Source: Letharia columbiana
Taxonomy: Eukaryota > Ascomycota > Lecanoromycetes > Lecanorales > Parmeliaceae
Assembly (NCBI RefSeq): GCF_014066305.1
Contig: NW_023501147.1
Location: forward strand, 1 to 19,767
DNA: 19,767 nt
Direction: 5' to 3'
Part shown: piece by piece, positions 8,136-17,234 of the stretch
Numbering within the stretch: position 1 is the first letter of the stretch
How the letters are laid out: each line of letters begins with the position of its first letter
Program-made: the position numbers and the translations under genes
The notes under the pieces: generated by a model
Told to the model about the DNA's origin: nothing
Seen by the model: the letters and a program-made list of their open reading frames with translations, nothing else
Databases searched by the model: none

Positions 8136-9904
8136 TTAGTTTAACCCATCTACCGCTGGCTTGGGAGGAGTATGTAGGGGAGGACGTATCCGTTCGGGCT
8201 CTTTTTGAGGGCCTTCCAACGCGTTTATGAGCAGTAGTAGGTAGCTGTTAGGCTCACTTGATGTTCGGGTATTGTCGGTGCTTGTGTCATCACGGTTGAG
8301 CTGCAAGACTTGCTCCATGATTTGCCGAGTTATCTCGGACCACTGAGACCTCCCTTCCTCACCGAGCTTTGCCTTTCTATCACATCAATTAGCATGAAGA
8401 ACAGATGACTGATAGTACTCGAATACATACTCTAATGCCAGGTCTCCATCGCCGGCCTCCATATCATCCTGCACCTTTCTTTGACTCATAATCTCACCGA
8501 TCTCAATGTCGTAAGAGTCAGCTGATCGAAGGGCGTGATCTTGCTTGATTGAGAGCTCCACTGGTATAGTATCTCCTACTGTCAGACGCCTCCCCTCCCA
8601 TGGCGGGAGCGCGTCATTGCTCTTGTAAGTTTCAAGCACGGCGGCGTTGCCTGTTGGATCATTGACGGACTTCTTTTGTGGGGAACGGCGACGGACTTGT
8701 GGCCGAGGGTCACCCTCGTCCGAGCTGATGCTGATGAGTCGGGAATCTGTCTCATTCCCTTCGTGGGTATTAAGTGGGTTGGGTGGTGAGATCGGAGGCG
8801 GAGCGATAGCAGAATGGGGAGAAAGCGGAGTTTCAGCAGGTTTGGGTTGAGGCGGGGCATCAGCAAGTCTGGGAGAGGTTGGGAACTTCGAGACTTGCTT
8901 CCGCTCAATAGGAGGAAAGGCTGGACGCTCGAGTGTCCCAGGGGGCCGTTGAGATTGGGGACGTGAGCGTACCGACAAGTCTCGCGAAGTTCCGAAGACA
9001 CTGGCTCCGATGTCTGACGTCTCGATCGAAGCTAGAATTAATGTCAGTGCTCATCGTCAACGTGGGGAAGCGAGATTAATGAACCTTTGATTGCGCGCTG
9101 CAAGAACATCCGCCACTCGGATGCACGTACTCGCTCCCAATACTTGCACGCCTCTTGTAAGTCATCATCGTCATCCACGGCCGAGCTCGCATTGTCCACT
9201 CTGTAGGTTAGACGGGATGGTGCCATAGGATTTTCGTCGGTATCGCCCCAGAACCGTTTCGACCGAAGATGGGTGATGAGAGCTTTGAGGCTGAGTTGCT
9301 CCCAGAACCGAGAGGTTACTGTTGGATCATCCATCAACTTCTGAACAGAGACGAGCTTGCACTCGTTCAGGTTGTCGGTGATGATGAGTTGGAGGGAGTC
9401 AATGCTAGGGGGGTTTTCGGTCGATGGTCTGCTGGATTGGTAGGGGTTTGCCAATCTCTCGGTCGTTGAGAGCTTCTGGGTCTTCGCATGTCCGTCTTCC
9501 TGCGTTTCCGTCGATTCCCTCTTGAGTGATCGCTTCTCTTGCTTCGTAGGCGCCTCGTTGATCAATGAGATCAATTTATGCAAGGATTTGAGGAGGAAGC
9601 TGGGGTCTTGCGCGGCTACATGATTGGGAATGGGCAGCGACTGGATAGTCTCGCTCACGATGGTATCAACCTTTCCCTTATGCGGTCCTATGGGCTTTCC
9701 CCAAAGGCCTTCATGTCTTAGTCGGCGCGAGAACTCCTCTTCCACCGCTTTGAACATGGGCTCTGAAAATCGGAGTCCTTTGCGGATGTTATCTCGGTTC
9801 GCGGGGACGCCTAACTTGGCGACGCCGATTTTGAGGTAGAAATCGGTTTCGGTAGGCGCTGCTATTGCAAGCATATCGTTTGGAGAAAGCATGGGTATCG
9901 ACAT
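8136..9904 (-). CDS. Three-exon gene for an unrecognised 553-residue protein
   Basis: Exons are 9904-9085, 9031-8431 and 8376-8136. Two short introns join three open segments in phase (820, 601 and 241 nt, total 1662), which argues strongly for a real gene. The start ATG at 9904 has a second Met four codons later. Residues 1-120 look folded and partly helical. Basic and polar stretches follow (KRSLKRES near 124-131). Residues 195-275 are aromatic and charged (RFWEQLSLKALITHLRSKRF, then an Asp run at 244-248 and KYWERVRASEWRMFLQR). Residues 298-360 are Pro-rich, followed by an acidic SSDEGD and a basic RRRSPQKK, and the C-terminus is helical then Pro-rich. No signal peptide or membrane segment is seen. 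I do not recognise the family. A nuclear or DNA-associated role is possible but unproven. It carries no RIP-type stops, unlike the retroelement nearby. Confidence 0.75.
8377..8430 (-). other. Intron 2 of the 553-residue gene (54 nt)
   Basis: On the minus strand it has the consensus donor GTATGT, a branch-like TGCTAATTGA and the acceptor GATAG. Its removal bypasses the stop of exon 2's frame and continues the reading into the last exon in phase 2. Confidence 0.85.
9032..9084 (-). other. Intron 1 of the 553-residue gene (53 nt)
   Basis: Read on the minus strand it starts GTTCAT, contains the branch-like CACTGACA and ends TAATTCTAG. Removing it bypasses a TGA and joins the frames in phase 1. 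The donor is less usual than GTATGT. Confidence 0.75.
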
Positions 9905-10087
9905 GATGGTATGTACAATGCGGTGGTAAGAAAACGCGCGTTAGATCAAGTGAGATGTGAGGTGAAAGAAATTCAAATGAGGCCATAGGGTTCGAGTCGG
10001 ACATCCGGCGTTAGTGATTCACTCTTCGCCGCTCGAGTGAATTCGTCCGTCGGTCCCCTATCAGCTTCAGGCAACTTTCCCGGAATA
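9905..10087. promoter_or_regulatory. Upstream region of the minus-strand gene
   Basis: About 180 bases upstream of the start at 9904. No TATA box is obvious. It is the likely place of the minus-strand gene's promoter by position only. Confidence 0.3.
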
Positions 10088-10225
10088 CACACCGCATCTT
10101 CGACTAACTTCAACCAATCACAAGCAGACTTCGGCCGGCGCTGACTTTGCCAATGGCTACCTCGATAGCCTCAACTAAACACCAGCACACCGCATCTTCG
10201 ACTAACTTCAACCAATCACCAGCAG
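10088..10225 (+). repeat. Direct repeat of about 39 bp, 98 bp apart
   Basis: CACACCGCATCTTCGACTAA and the following CTTCAACCAATCAC occur at 10088-10126 and again at 10186-10225, nearly identical. The copies read as the same residues ASSTNFNQS but in different frames, because 98 is not a multiple of three. Confidence 0.9.
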
Positions 10226-10535
10226 GAACTTCGGCAGGAGCTTCGGCCAGCGTTGAAATCAGCAACGCGTATGTCGATAATGGGAGTGCGAATTTCGCTG
10301 CTGCATCTGCTGGGGATGCAAATTTATTTGACGATGGCATGGATTTCCTGAGATCTGTTCTCTGCTGGCAATTTCGGGACCAACAACCTTCGGCAGGGTT
10401 TGAGCGGCAATGATTACTTCGGTAATCAGTATTTCGGAAACTGATGCTCGTTTTGACTCTTCGGCACGAGAGGTGATAGCAAGGCATAGCGGCTAATGGA
10501 TGCTGTGCCTGCACAATTTTCGTCCACTCTTCGGC
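10129..10535 (+). repeat. Cluster of CTTCGGY heptamers
   Basis: CTTCGGC occurs at 10129, 10229, 10241, 10388, 10459 and 10529, and CTTCGGT at 10417, all on the plus strand. Seven hits in about 400 bases is far above chance for a heptamer with one two-fold position. They fall in different reading frames, so codon bias alone does not explain them. They lie about 0.7-1.1 kb upstream of the transposase start. Transposase-binding subterminal repeats of CMC elements are one possibility. Confidence 0.7.
10152..10444 (+). pseudogene. Ghost of a Ser/Gly/Asn/Phe-rich low-complexity gene
   Basis: From the ATG at 10152 the frame encodes a Ser/Ala/Asn-rich chain (STNFNQSPAGTSAGASAS, later NGSANFAAASAGDANLFDDG). 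Around 10345-10360 the sense moves by one base to frame 2, which reads SAGNFGTNNLRQGLSGNDYF and ends FGN before a TGA at 10442-10444. The repeated N-F-G and Y-F-G steps and similar composition in both frames suggest one broken low-complexity gene. The upstream repeat copy at 10088 would be another, out-of-frame piece. Alternatives are chance open frames or a small intron that I could not place. Function unknown. Confidence 0.35.
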
Positions 10536-11244
10536 CGATCAGCAGACAGTCGAGTTCCTTTTTCAGCAGATACACCAACCTTCTTTCTTCTTTGTACCTG
10601 CAAAAATCGATCAATCAGATCGTCTTCTCTCCGGACATGTGCGGCTCTTGATGGTTCGTTCGGCTCCGGTCGTTTGTGCCTGAAAGGCTTTCGTCCCAAT
10701 GTGAAGATATATTAGCTAGCTGAACACAACAAAATGGCCACGCATTGTGGGTAACGATGAATAGACCCAGTGTATTTCTTTTGCAACACTTGAGACCATT
10801 TTCAGAGGCACTGCTATCTAAATCAAACGGTTTAAATCAAAGCAAAATTGGTTTCTTTTATGCAAAATGTATGCCCCTAAATCATATGCTCTGCAGGCGG
10901 CTTTACTGTTTTGGAGTGAATATATAAACGCAGTTTTACACATATGAAAGCGCTTTAACCATGTACGCATTAAATACGGAGGAACGTTCAAAAGCAATGA
11001 AAGCATCCCTCCCCTGGACAGCTCGTTGTAGACCCTTCCTTTTTACAAATGCCCATTAATGCAAGATGTTTTTTATACATGGATTCATGGACATCTTTTG
11101 TATGACCATGAAGAACATGAAGTTGAAATTGGGCTTCGCGATAAGCAAGGCTAGAGTAGTAGTGTGCGTTCGCCAAGGCGTTAACACGTTGCCGGTTGCT
11201 GAAGAACGCGTATCTTGCGATTGATCAATAACAGATGAGAGAAT
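10536..11244. other. Region upstream of the transposase, no gene seen
   Basis: About 700 bases without a convincing coding frame. It carries a TATA-like element at 10921. I searched by eye for a terminal inverted repeat that would mark the left end of the DNA transposon and did not find one. Confidence 0.5.
10921..10928 (+). promoter_or_regulatory. TATA-like element, possible transposase promoter
   Basis: TATATAAA lies about 320 bases before the transposase ATG. The match to a TATA box is good but the distance is long, so the link to the gene is tentative. Confidence 0.3.
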
Positions 11245-14200
11245 ATGCATCGAGTGTGTCGCTTCTGCAAAAAACAATGCAAAAATGGCAGTGGACTCAC
11301 CAGACACCTACGAGGTTGCAGAAAGCGAAAACCGATCCTTCCACACGCGTCTTTCGATACCACGGACCGCGACATAGTTGGCAGCATCAACAATCTGACA
11401 GCTCTGATCACCGTAAGAGAAGGAGACACACATCCACCCGAAGGTGATACGACTGCGGATTCGATACCATGGCAGCAATTGGACGAGCAGGAGATAGGGG
11501 AAGAGGGGACAAACGCGGTGCAAACAATGAACCTGGATGATGAGACAACAGCAACCCCCACCTCTGCAATAGGCTCAAGTTGCAGTACTACAATTTCGTC
11601 TTTGACAGTTGACTCTGTAGAACCGTATCCGGGAGAGCGGGGCGCTGGGAGGCCGGTGGAACTACAATCCGGATCGAAGCCTCTTAGTCAAATGGAATCG
11701 ATGTCCAATTACCGGACTGGGTCGGACGTCGGGTCGATGTCCGACACGGACAATTTTTGGAATCCATTTGAATCCCGGGAAGATTATGCGCTGGCGCTGT
11801 GGTTCCTTGAGTCGGGACTCTCCGACGGTGACATTGATAAGTTCTTTCGCGACGTCCATTTGCAGCGATTCCGAGACGGCTGTAGCTTTGACGGCGCGAA
11901 ATCATTGAGGTGTAAGATGCAGAACATGCGTGGCGGTGGCATCGACGGCGGCTGGACCAGCCAGTCTTTTGAAATTCACAACTCTCGGACCCGAATTGGG
12001 GTCGAAGACATACCACGTCATTTACTTCGACATTGTAAGCATCATCAAAGCGTTTCTAGCACACGAACCTTTCAGCACGAGCCTATATTATCGACCTGTA
12101 CGCCAAAGGAACGCTAATGGAGCGAGAGTCTACAGCGAGATGCATACCGCGGATTGGTGGTGGGAAACGCAGGACAAGCTACCTGATGGCTCTACCGTCG
12201 TTCCCATCATTTTGGCATCGGACAAAACTCATCTCTCCCGGATGCACGGGGACCAACATGCTTGGCCGGTCTACATCACGATTGGGAACCTTCAACGAGA
12301 CGCGCGACGCGCGCATAGTAGACCGGGTATGGCGATTCTGGGAATGATACCGATTGTTGCGGAAAAAGAAGCCAAGGCCCAGGTCTACCACTACGCCTTG
12401 GGTTTGATGACCGAAGGTAACTTCTCGTGCTCTCGCGGCATGCTATCTGCTGACGAAGTGTATTCAGCAATCAAAGAACACTCCGAACATGGTGTCAACA
12501 TACAATGCGCGGACGGCCTGACTCGAAGGTGTCATCCAATACTGGCTGCTATGACACTGGACTACGAGGAACAGGCGATGGTTACTTCAATCTTGAGCGG
12601 CAGACACTGTCCTACATGCACGGTCCCACCCACAGAGAGGGAGCGATTATGCCCCCCAACCCCATATCCTAAGCGAACACCCGAGCGCACGGCCGAGCAG
12701 CTGAGACTGCAAAAGAGGTATACCAAAAAGACGCCGAAACACTTGGCGGGATATGGTACTCCACGACCGCCGTCCTTTTACCGACGGCCACTTCGCTGTC
12801 GACATATACCGGCTGCAATGCTTCGACATCCTGCACTCCTTGATGGTCAAGGGACTCATAGGCTATCTGCTTGAATGGTGGGTTGAATGTATCAGGGCTA
12901 CGAAGACAGAGAACGAGACGAATAAGCTCCTCGATGCCCGCTTTCGGGCGATCCCTAGCCACACCAACCTGAGACGCATCGGGTCTCTAAGTAAGAAGAC
13001 ACAGTGGACAGGAGAGGACGGCCGGACCCTACAGAGGACGATGATGGCCACCTTTGCACCGATCTTGGTTGAGTTGAATCCGGATGCGCTGCATGCAGGT
13101 CGCGCTATCCTTGACCTTGTTATACTGGCGAGATATCGTTCTCATGATGATGATACTATCCGATATCTACTCGCGGCCCTGGCCCGGATTGACCTGCTGA
13201 AAGAGGTTTTTCGAGCATACAGACCTCTGGACAAAACGACGGGTAAAGGTCACTTTAACTTCCCAAAGTTTCATAGCATCAGTCACTTGCCCGAAATGAT
13301 ACAATCATTCGGCCCACCCGATGGATTGACCACTCAAACGGGGGAAAAGGCGCATGTTGAATTCTTCAAAAAGTATTACGGACTAACGAATAAGCATGAT
13401 AACTATATTGAACAGATCATGCGTCACGATGTCGCACATCAGAAGATGATCACGATGCGTGATCTCGTCAAGTACCAAGATACAGAAGTGTTGCCACCTG
13501 CAATTGAGAGATCACAGGAGGAAGAGAAGAAGACCGAGGCGGGAACTCCTTTAGATCTTCATGCCTGGGGTTGGCAGGCGGACGACGAGGAGCGTGATAT
13601 CATGAGGCAGATCTATCATTGTGATAGTCGTTATTGGCGACCAGCAGGGGCCGTTGCTGAATGGTTGGAGTTGGACACTTTCCTCGAAGCTCTGGCCGCC
13701 TTTATTCGAACAGATCGAACGAAATCGAGGGAACATCATCTATCCAAGGGAGACAATAACATCGACACACGTGAGGCGGACTGTGGATGGGTACGTCGAT
13801 ATCCGGTCCGCATCCATTCCAATGTTCGATGTTGGAAGGCTCTCGGGGAGGATTCTCTGGACATAGCTCGCCTGTCCAAAGACGTCGTCGTCTGCAGACC
13901 CATCGGTCAACCCTTTCGAAAAAGGTGGCGCAGGGACTGCGCTTGGGTCCACGAATATGACCAGCAGACCTCCGATGCTGACGGGGTTCTTTCGGGGAAA
14001 CTGGTGGGGGAAGTACTGGTCGTGGTGGAAGTGATGGACCTAGCCCGCAGAGATTTCAGACAAAGACCGACTCACCTGCAGGGTGTTTTCATGGAGATAT
14101 TTAAGTATCGACACAATGGACAAGTTCAGGAATGTCATGGCATGGTGGAAGTAGAAAGGGCGCAGCCATCAACAGCGCGGAATCCAAGAACCCTCGGAAA

Positions 14201-14396
14201 ACGACGATTCTATAGCCTCGCAAGCATCGAGAGAAGTGCACATGTCGTGCCCGCGTCGGTGAAAGGCAAGGAATTTTATTACATCAACAGCTTTATCGAC
14301 TTTGATCAATACAATAGTATCTACGATCCGGACTTCCTAAACAAGAGCTACAGAGCAGCAAAGGAGATCAATACACGCTACACTACAAGACAATAG
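11245..14396 (+). pseudogene. Plavaka-type (CMC superfamily) DNA transposase, frameshifted
   Basis: Three overlapping frames encode about 1050 residues in family order, close to the usual length. Frame 1 (from 11245) starts with a C2HC zinc finger, Cys5, Cys8, His21 and Cys25. Frame 2 (from about 12000) carries RVYSEMHTADWWWETQ, the catalytic-type block ILASDKTHLS, AWPVYITIGN and a Cys pair in HCPTC. Frame 3 (from about 12757) carries FDILHSLMVKG, then WTGEDGRTLQR, HFNFPKFHSISHLPEMI, GEKAHVEFFKKYYG and the C-terminal YYINSFIDF. I infer the DDE residues to be the Asp of ASDKT, the Asp of FDILH and the Glu of GEKAHVEF. Breaks lie near 11985-12015 and 12711-12760; the second may be two one-base losses, one in the A run at 12711-12714. 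I found no GT-AG intron for the second. No RIP-type stops occur. The family moves DNA by cut and paste. Confidence 0.88.
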
Positions 14397-14421
14397 AGAT
14401 GTCGAGGATCTGGATCTTAGG

Positions 14422-14751
14422 ATGTCAGGAATGGGACTAAATATGCAACGGGCAAAATCGGTCCCAGTCACCCTTCTCGACTCGGACACCTTTCTCGACC
14501 CGGACACCCTTCTCGACCCGGACACCCTTCTCGACTCGGACAACTTTCGGACCATCTTCAGGGAGGCGAAACTTCCCTTTGAGAGGGGCCATCTCGGAGC
14601 ACGTGACTTCTAGTTGACACCCACAAGGGTTTCCAGCCAAAAGTCCGTCACGAAGAAGACCCAGCTCAAGGTCCAGGGGGAGCAGACAGATGCTAATTTG
14701 CCCATGACCATTCATACTGGCCGGTTTCTACCTGCACATCACATCTTTTGA
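14422..14751 (+). pseudogene. 3' fragment of an unrecognised gene, paralogous to the next one
   Basis: One frame runs from 14422 to a TGA at 14749-14751, broken only by a TAG at 14611-14613. The last 40 residues (TRVSSQKSVTKKTQ, then LKVQGEQTDANLP) closely match the tail encoded at 15602-15729 (TRASNLKPVTNKTQ, then VKLLGHQAGGDLP), so the two are duplicated relatives. Upstream it contains a hexapeptide repeat of LLDPDT type at 14472-14543. The TAG is one C-to-T step from CAG. The segment begins 25 bases after the transposase stop. It lacks the N-terminal part seen in the next gene. Function unknown. Confidence 0.55.
14472..14543 (+). repeat. 18-bp tandem repeat, four copies, in frame
   Basis: Copies begin at 14472, 14490, 14508 and 14526 and have the form CCTTCTCGACCCGGACAC with single-base differences. 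In the frame of the surrounding gene fragment they encode LLDSDT, FLDPDT, LLDPDT and LLDSDN. The 18-base length preserves the frame, which suits a coding repeat. Confidence 0.9.
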
Positions 14752-15665
14752 ACTCCCAATCATTCACTCCAAAATGCCTTTAGATGATCCCGAGTTCATC
14801 GGTCGTTTCATCTCACTGATCAACGGTAGTAAGGGCATCGATGAGTACAAAAAGTCTGAAGGTGCAAAGACCCCTCCTAATGTTACCGGCGCTGGCGAGG
14901 ATCGCTCCCCTTCCTTAACATCACCAGAGGTCCACCCCAAGCAAAGCCCGCACGTTAGCGGCCTGAGAGCTTCTTACAATACGCCTAAAACAGTAGCATC
15001 AAGCCCACGTCTAGGAGCCGCCAACACTCATAACGAAGACGTTGCCGAGGCTTTCGCCGCCTACGTGAACAGCGTGGAAACCCGTCCTTTGAGCGAGTCC
15101 ATATGGGCTCCGGCAAACGTACGTCACCGATCCGGTGGACCTTCGACCCTCGGTGGTGCTGCACATTCTAAAGTCCTCATCCCCGTCAAAGCCGTCGAAC
15201 CCAATCCGGCAATCAATGAGACTTTCGATCGAATGTCATTCAGAGCAGCCGACGCCAATCAGAAAATGGGTGAGAAATTGATCGGCGACGGCCTCACACG
15301 ATCTGTTTTCTCCAAGGCACCCTCAACAATGGTCAATTCCGGATCATCAATGCTCACTCAAGAATCTATCGTGACAGACAAGCTCCCGTTCGACCTCCAA
15401 ACAGAGGGGGCAGAACCCCCTCACCTAAGCTCAACACAGATTACCAGCCAAAAGCCCGTCACGAATCCAGTTGCGACTACCGCAGTCGAGGAAGATGACG
15501 AAACCCATAACACCACTCACCTAAAAGCAACACGGGTTTCGGGCCTGAAGTCCGTCATTAATCCATTTGTGACCCCAAAGCCCAGAACACCCCTCACCTG
15601 ACCTCAACACGGGCTTCCAACCTAAAGCCGGTCACGAATAAGACCCAGGTGAAGCTTCTTGGGCA
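14614..15665 (+). repeat. Four dispersed copies of a 50-60 bp module
   Basis: Modules with the core CAACACGGG...CCAGCC(A/T)AAAG then (T/C)CCGTCACGAA occur near 14614, 15418, 15514 and 15594. Distances between copies 2, 3 and 4 are 96 and 77 bases. Copies 1 and 4 share an extra tail (AAGACCCAG). They encode the repeated peptide module of the two genes here. Confidence 0.75.
14774..15601 (+). CDS. Ser/Thr/Pro-rich protein of unknown function, C-terminus frameshifted
   Basis: The ATG at 14774 lies in a good context (CCAAAATGCC) and opens a 275-residue frame. The N-terminus (MPLDDPEFIGRFISLINGSK) looks helical. The rest is rich in Ser, Thr, Pro and Asn, with no signal peptide or membrane segment, so mostly disordered. 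Near residues 219-235 and 251-266 it carries two copies of a module, TQITSQKPVTNP and TRVSGLKSVINP. A third copy at about 15605 is out of frame: the run of C at 15590-15593 has four bases where the matching place at 15416-15420 has five. Beyond that point the other frame stays open to a TGA at 15727-15729 and matches the tail of the upstream fragment. I infer a one-base loss that truncated the protein. I do not recognise the family. Confidence 0.55.
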   Translation: MPLDDPEFIGRFISLINGSKGIDEYKKSEGAKTPPNVTGAGEDRSPSLTSPEVHPKQSPHVSGLRASYNTPKTVASSPRLGAANTHNEDVAEAFAAYVNSVETRPLSESIWAPANVRHRSGGPSTLGGAAHSKVLIPVKAVEPNPAINETFDRMSFRAADANQKMGEKLIGDGLTRSVFSKAPSTMVNSGSSMLTQESIVTDKLPFDLQTEGAEPPHLSSTQITSQKPVTNPVATTAVEEDDETHNTTHLKATRVSGLKSVINPFVTPKPRTPLT

Positions 15666-16070
15666 TCAGGCAGGTGGTGACTTGCCACGCACCTTTTACA
15701 TCATGCTTCTACCACTCAGGTCACTTTGACATGCAACGACTTCGTTCACATCATCACCATTCTCCTAATCGACCTCAAGCGTCAAACTTCTGTTAATGAA
15801 AGTTGTACCATCATCACTTACGCACCTAGCGCATCGTCTTTGAGATATTGAGTCGAGACTTCCGACAACTAGGTCTGCTTTTGTTGCTCGACTTCTGAGG
15901 CCTCACGGTATTTGTCACTGAGCCTGCTTCGAATTGAGTATCAAAACATCAGAGCATCACTATACATGTACGAAACATCAAAACCCCTTCACCTCATCTT
16001 ATCACTTCTCCTTTCGGACTTGTCTACTTGCCATCTTTGCACTCGGCGGTGAATCCTCACTATACATACA

Positions 16071-16078
16071 TATATATA
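16071..16078 (+). promoter_or_regulatory. Possible TATA box of the BTB gene
   Basis: TATATATA about 140 bases before the ATG at 16217, a plausible distance for a fungal gene. It lies in a short TA/CA-rich tract, so it may be simple sequence. Confidence 0.35.
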
Positions 16079-16088
16079 CACACACCCC

Positions 16089-16104
16089 GGGTACAACTGT
16101 ACCC
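16089..16104. repeat. Perfect 7-bp palindrome with a 2-base spacer
   Basis: GGGTACA (16089-16095) and TGTACCC (16098-16104) are exact inverted copies around AC. It could be a dimeric regulator site upstream of the BTB gene, which is a guess. Confidence 0.8.
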
Positions 16105-16216
16105 AAATCGGTCACGCCAGTTGGACATCAGATCTGGATCCCTCCCTGAAGGTTAGCCACTCTCGTCTATCTGCCGCGTACCTCAACTCATTTGATGTTT
16201 AGCTTTCCGTACGAAC

Positions 16217-17160
16217 ATGCCACCACCCGCGCCTCCTCTAAGCCGACAAACCACAATGTCGGGAGGTGGTATAGAACCAAGCCACCCAAAACCGAAGGGC
16301 CAGAAGAGGAAGACAATGGCTGCCACAGATTCCGAGAATTCGGAACCACGCAAGAAACGCATCAAGACTGAGACAGCTTCGATGATGGAACAGGAGATGC
16401 TTAGACCAACAGGCACAGCAGTGGAGTGAGTCCTTCCCCAATTGATCATTAAACCCAAAACCAATGAGGTTATAGCTCCATCTATGATGCCATCGTCACA
16501 GTCAAGGTTGGCGGATTGGCACAGAAAGTCGGGATACATCGAGGGCTTTTACGTCGGGCTTCGAGGTTTTTCCGGGAGCAGCTCACCGTCGATGCGACAA
16601 TGGAAGATGGCGTCTCCGCTCAGGTAGTGTTCCTTCTTGAGGAAGACGTACATGTCTTTCGGAGATTCAAGGATTGGCTTTACTCTGGGAGGATCATCTC
16701 AGAAGCAGAGACCAACAAAGATTTGACATGGTCGGACCTTATCGCCATCTACGAGTTCGCCGAGCGAAGAGAGGTCCCACAATTACAGAACACGTGCGTG
16801 GACACCGTGATCAGAAAGAGAAGAGAGGGCGGGCTCTTCCCTGGTCAGGGAGACGTCAACACGCTTTGGAAAGCATCTGGCCAAGTATTCCGGCGCCGAA
16901 GACTGCTGTTGGACCAATTCGCGACTTCTTGCAACTTAAAGAACGCCATCGCCCACAACGGGGGCTATCATCCAAAGTTCCCCCGAGTCGTTGACAGTCT
17001 ATACGACAACACCAGAACCGAGGCACGTCATCCCAAAAACACGATGAACCAGAAGAAAGCCCCAACGCAAGCTGTTGTAGGGGGCATAAGACGGCGAGAG
17101 TCATTGACAGTCTATACGACAACACCAGAACCGAGGCACGTCATCCCAAAAACACGATGA
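16217..17160 (+). CDS. BTB/POZ domain protein, two exons, altered C-terminus
   Basis: Exons 16217-16425 and 16476-17160 give 297 residues. The first 70 are disordered and basic with likely nuclear signals (PKGQKRK, PRKKRIK). Across the splice site the protein continues YDAIVTVKVGGLAQKVGIHR, then GLLRRASRFFREQL, the start of a BTB/POZ domain, with VVFLLEEDVHVFRRFKDWLY and LIAIYEFAERREVPQLQNT further on. This is the pattern of the large fungal BTB family, which form protein-protein dimers and often act as cullin-3 adaptors or nuclear factors. After the conserved tail GGYHPKFPR the 3' end consists of tandem duplications. One copy is read in two frames and a TGA at 17158-17160 ends the protein at a repeat junction. 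The frame of the first copy stays open through the last copy to 17347-17349, so the older protein was probably longer. Confidence 0.85.
16426..16475 (+). other. Intron of the BTB gene (50 nt)
   Basis: It has the consensus donor GTGAGT and ends TTATAG. Its removal skips the TGA at 16427-16429 and joins exon 1 in phase 2 to the BTB reading frame. Confidence 0.85.
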
Positions 17161-17234
17161 ACCAGAACCGAGGCACGTCATCCCAAAAACACGATGAACC
17201 AGAAGAAAGCCCCAACGCAAGATGTTGTGGGGGA
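16985..17234 (+). repeat. Nested tandem duplication at the 3' end of the BTB gene
   Basis: A segment beginning GAGTC(G/A)TTGACAGTC occurs at 16985 and 17098 (113 bases apart). Its inner 37-bp unit, starting ACCAGAACCGAGGCACG, occurs at 17011, 17124 and 17161, the last two directly adjacent. The following AGAAGAAAGCCCCAACGCAA is at 17051 and 17201. The copies are almost identical, so the event is recent. Confidence 0.95.

Larger units (their letters stand above)
15730..16216. other. Intergenic region before the BTB gene
   Basis: No gene is seen. The region is rich in TCA/CAT. It ends with a TATATATA at 16071-16078, a perfect hairpin GGGTACA-AC-TGTACCC at 16089-16104, and a pyrimidine-rich stretch before the ATG at 16217. 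The TATA-like run and hairpin may belong to the BTB gene's promoter. Confidence 0.45.

Noticed and set aside
9987..10005. GGTTCGAGTC, like a tRNA T-arm
   Set aside because: No matching acceptor, D or anticodon arm can be built around it on the plus strand.
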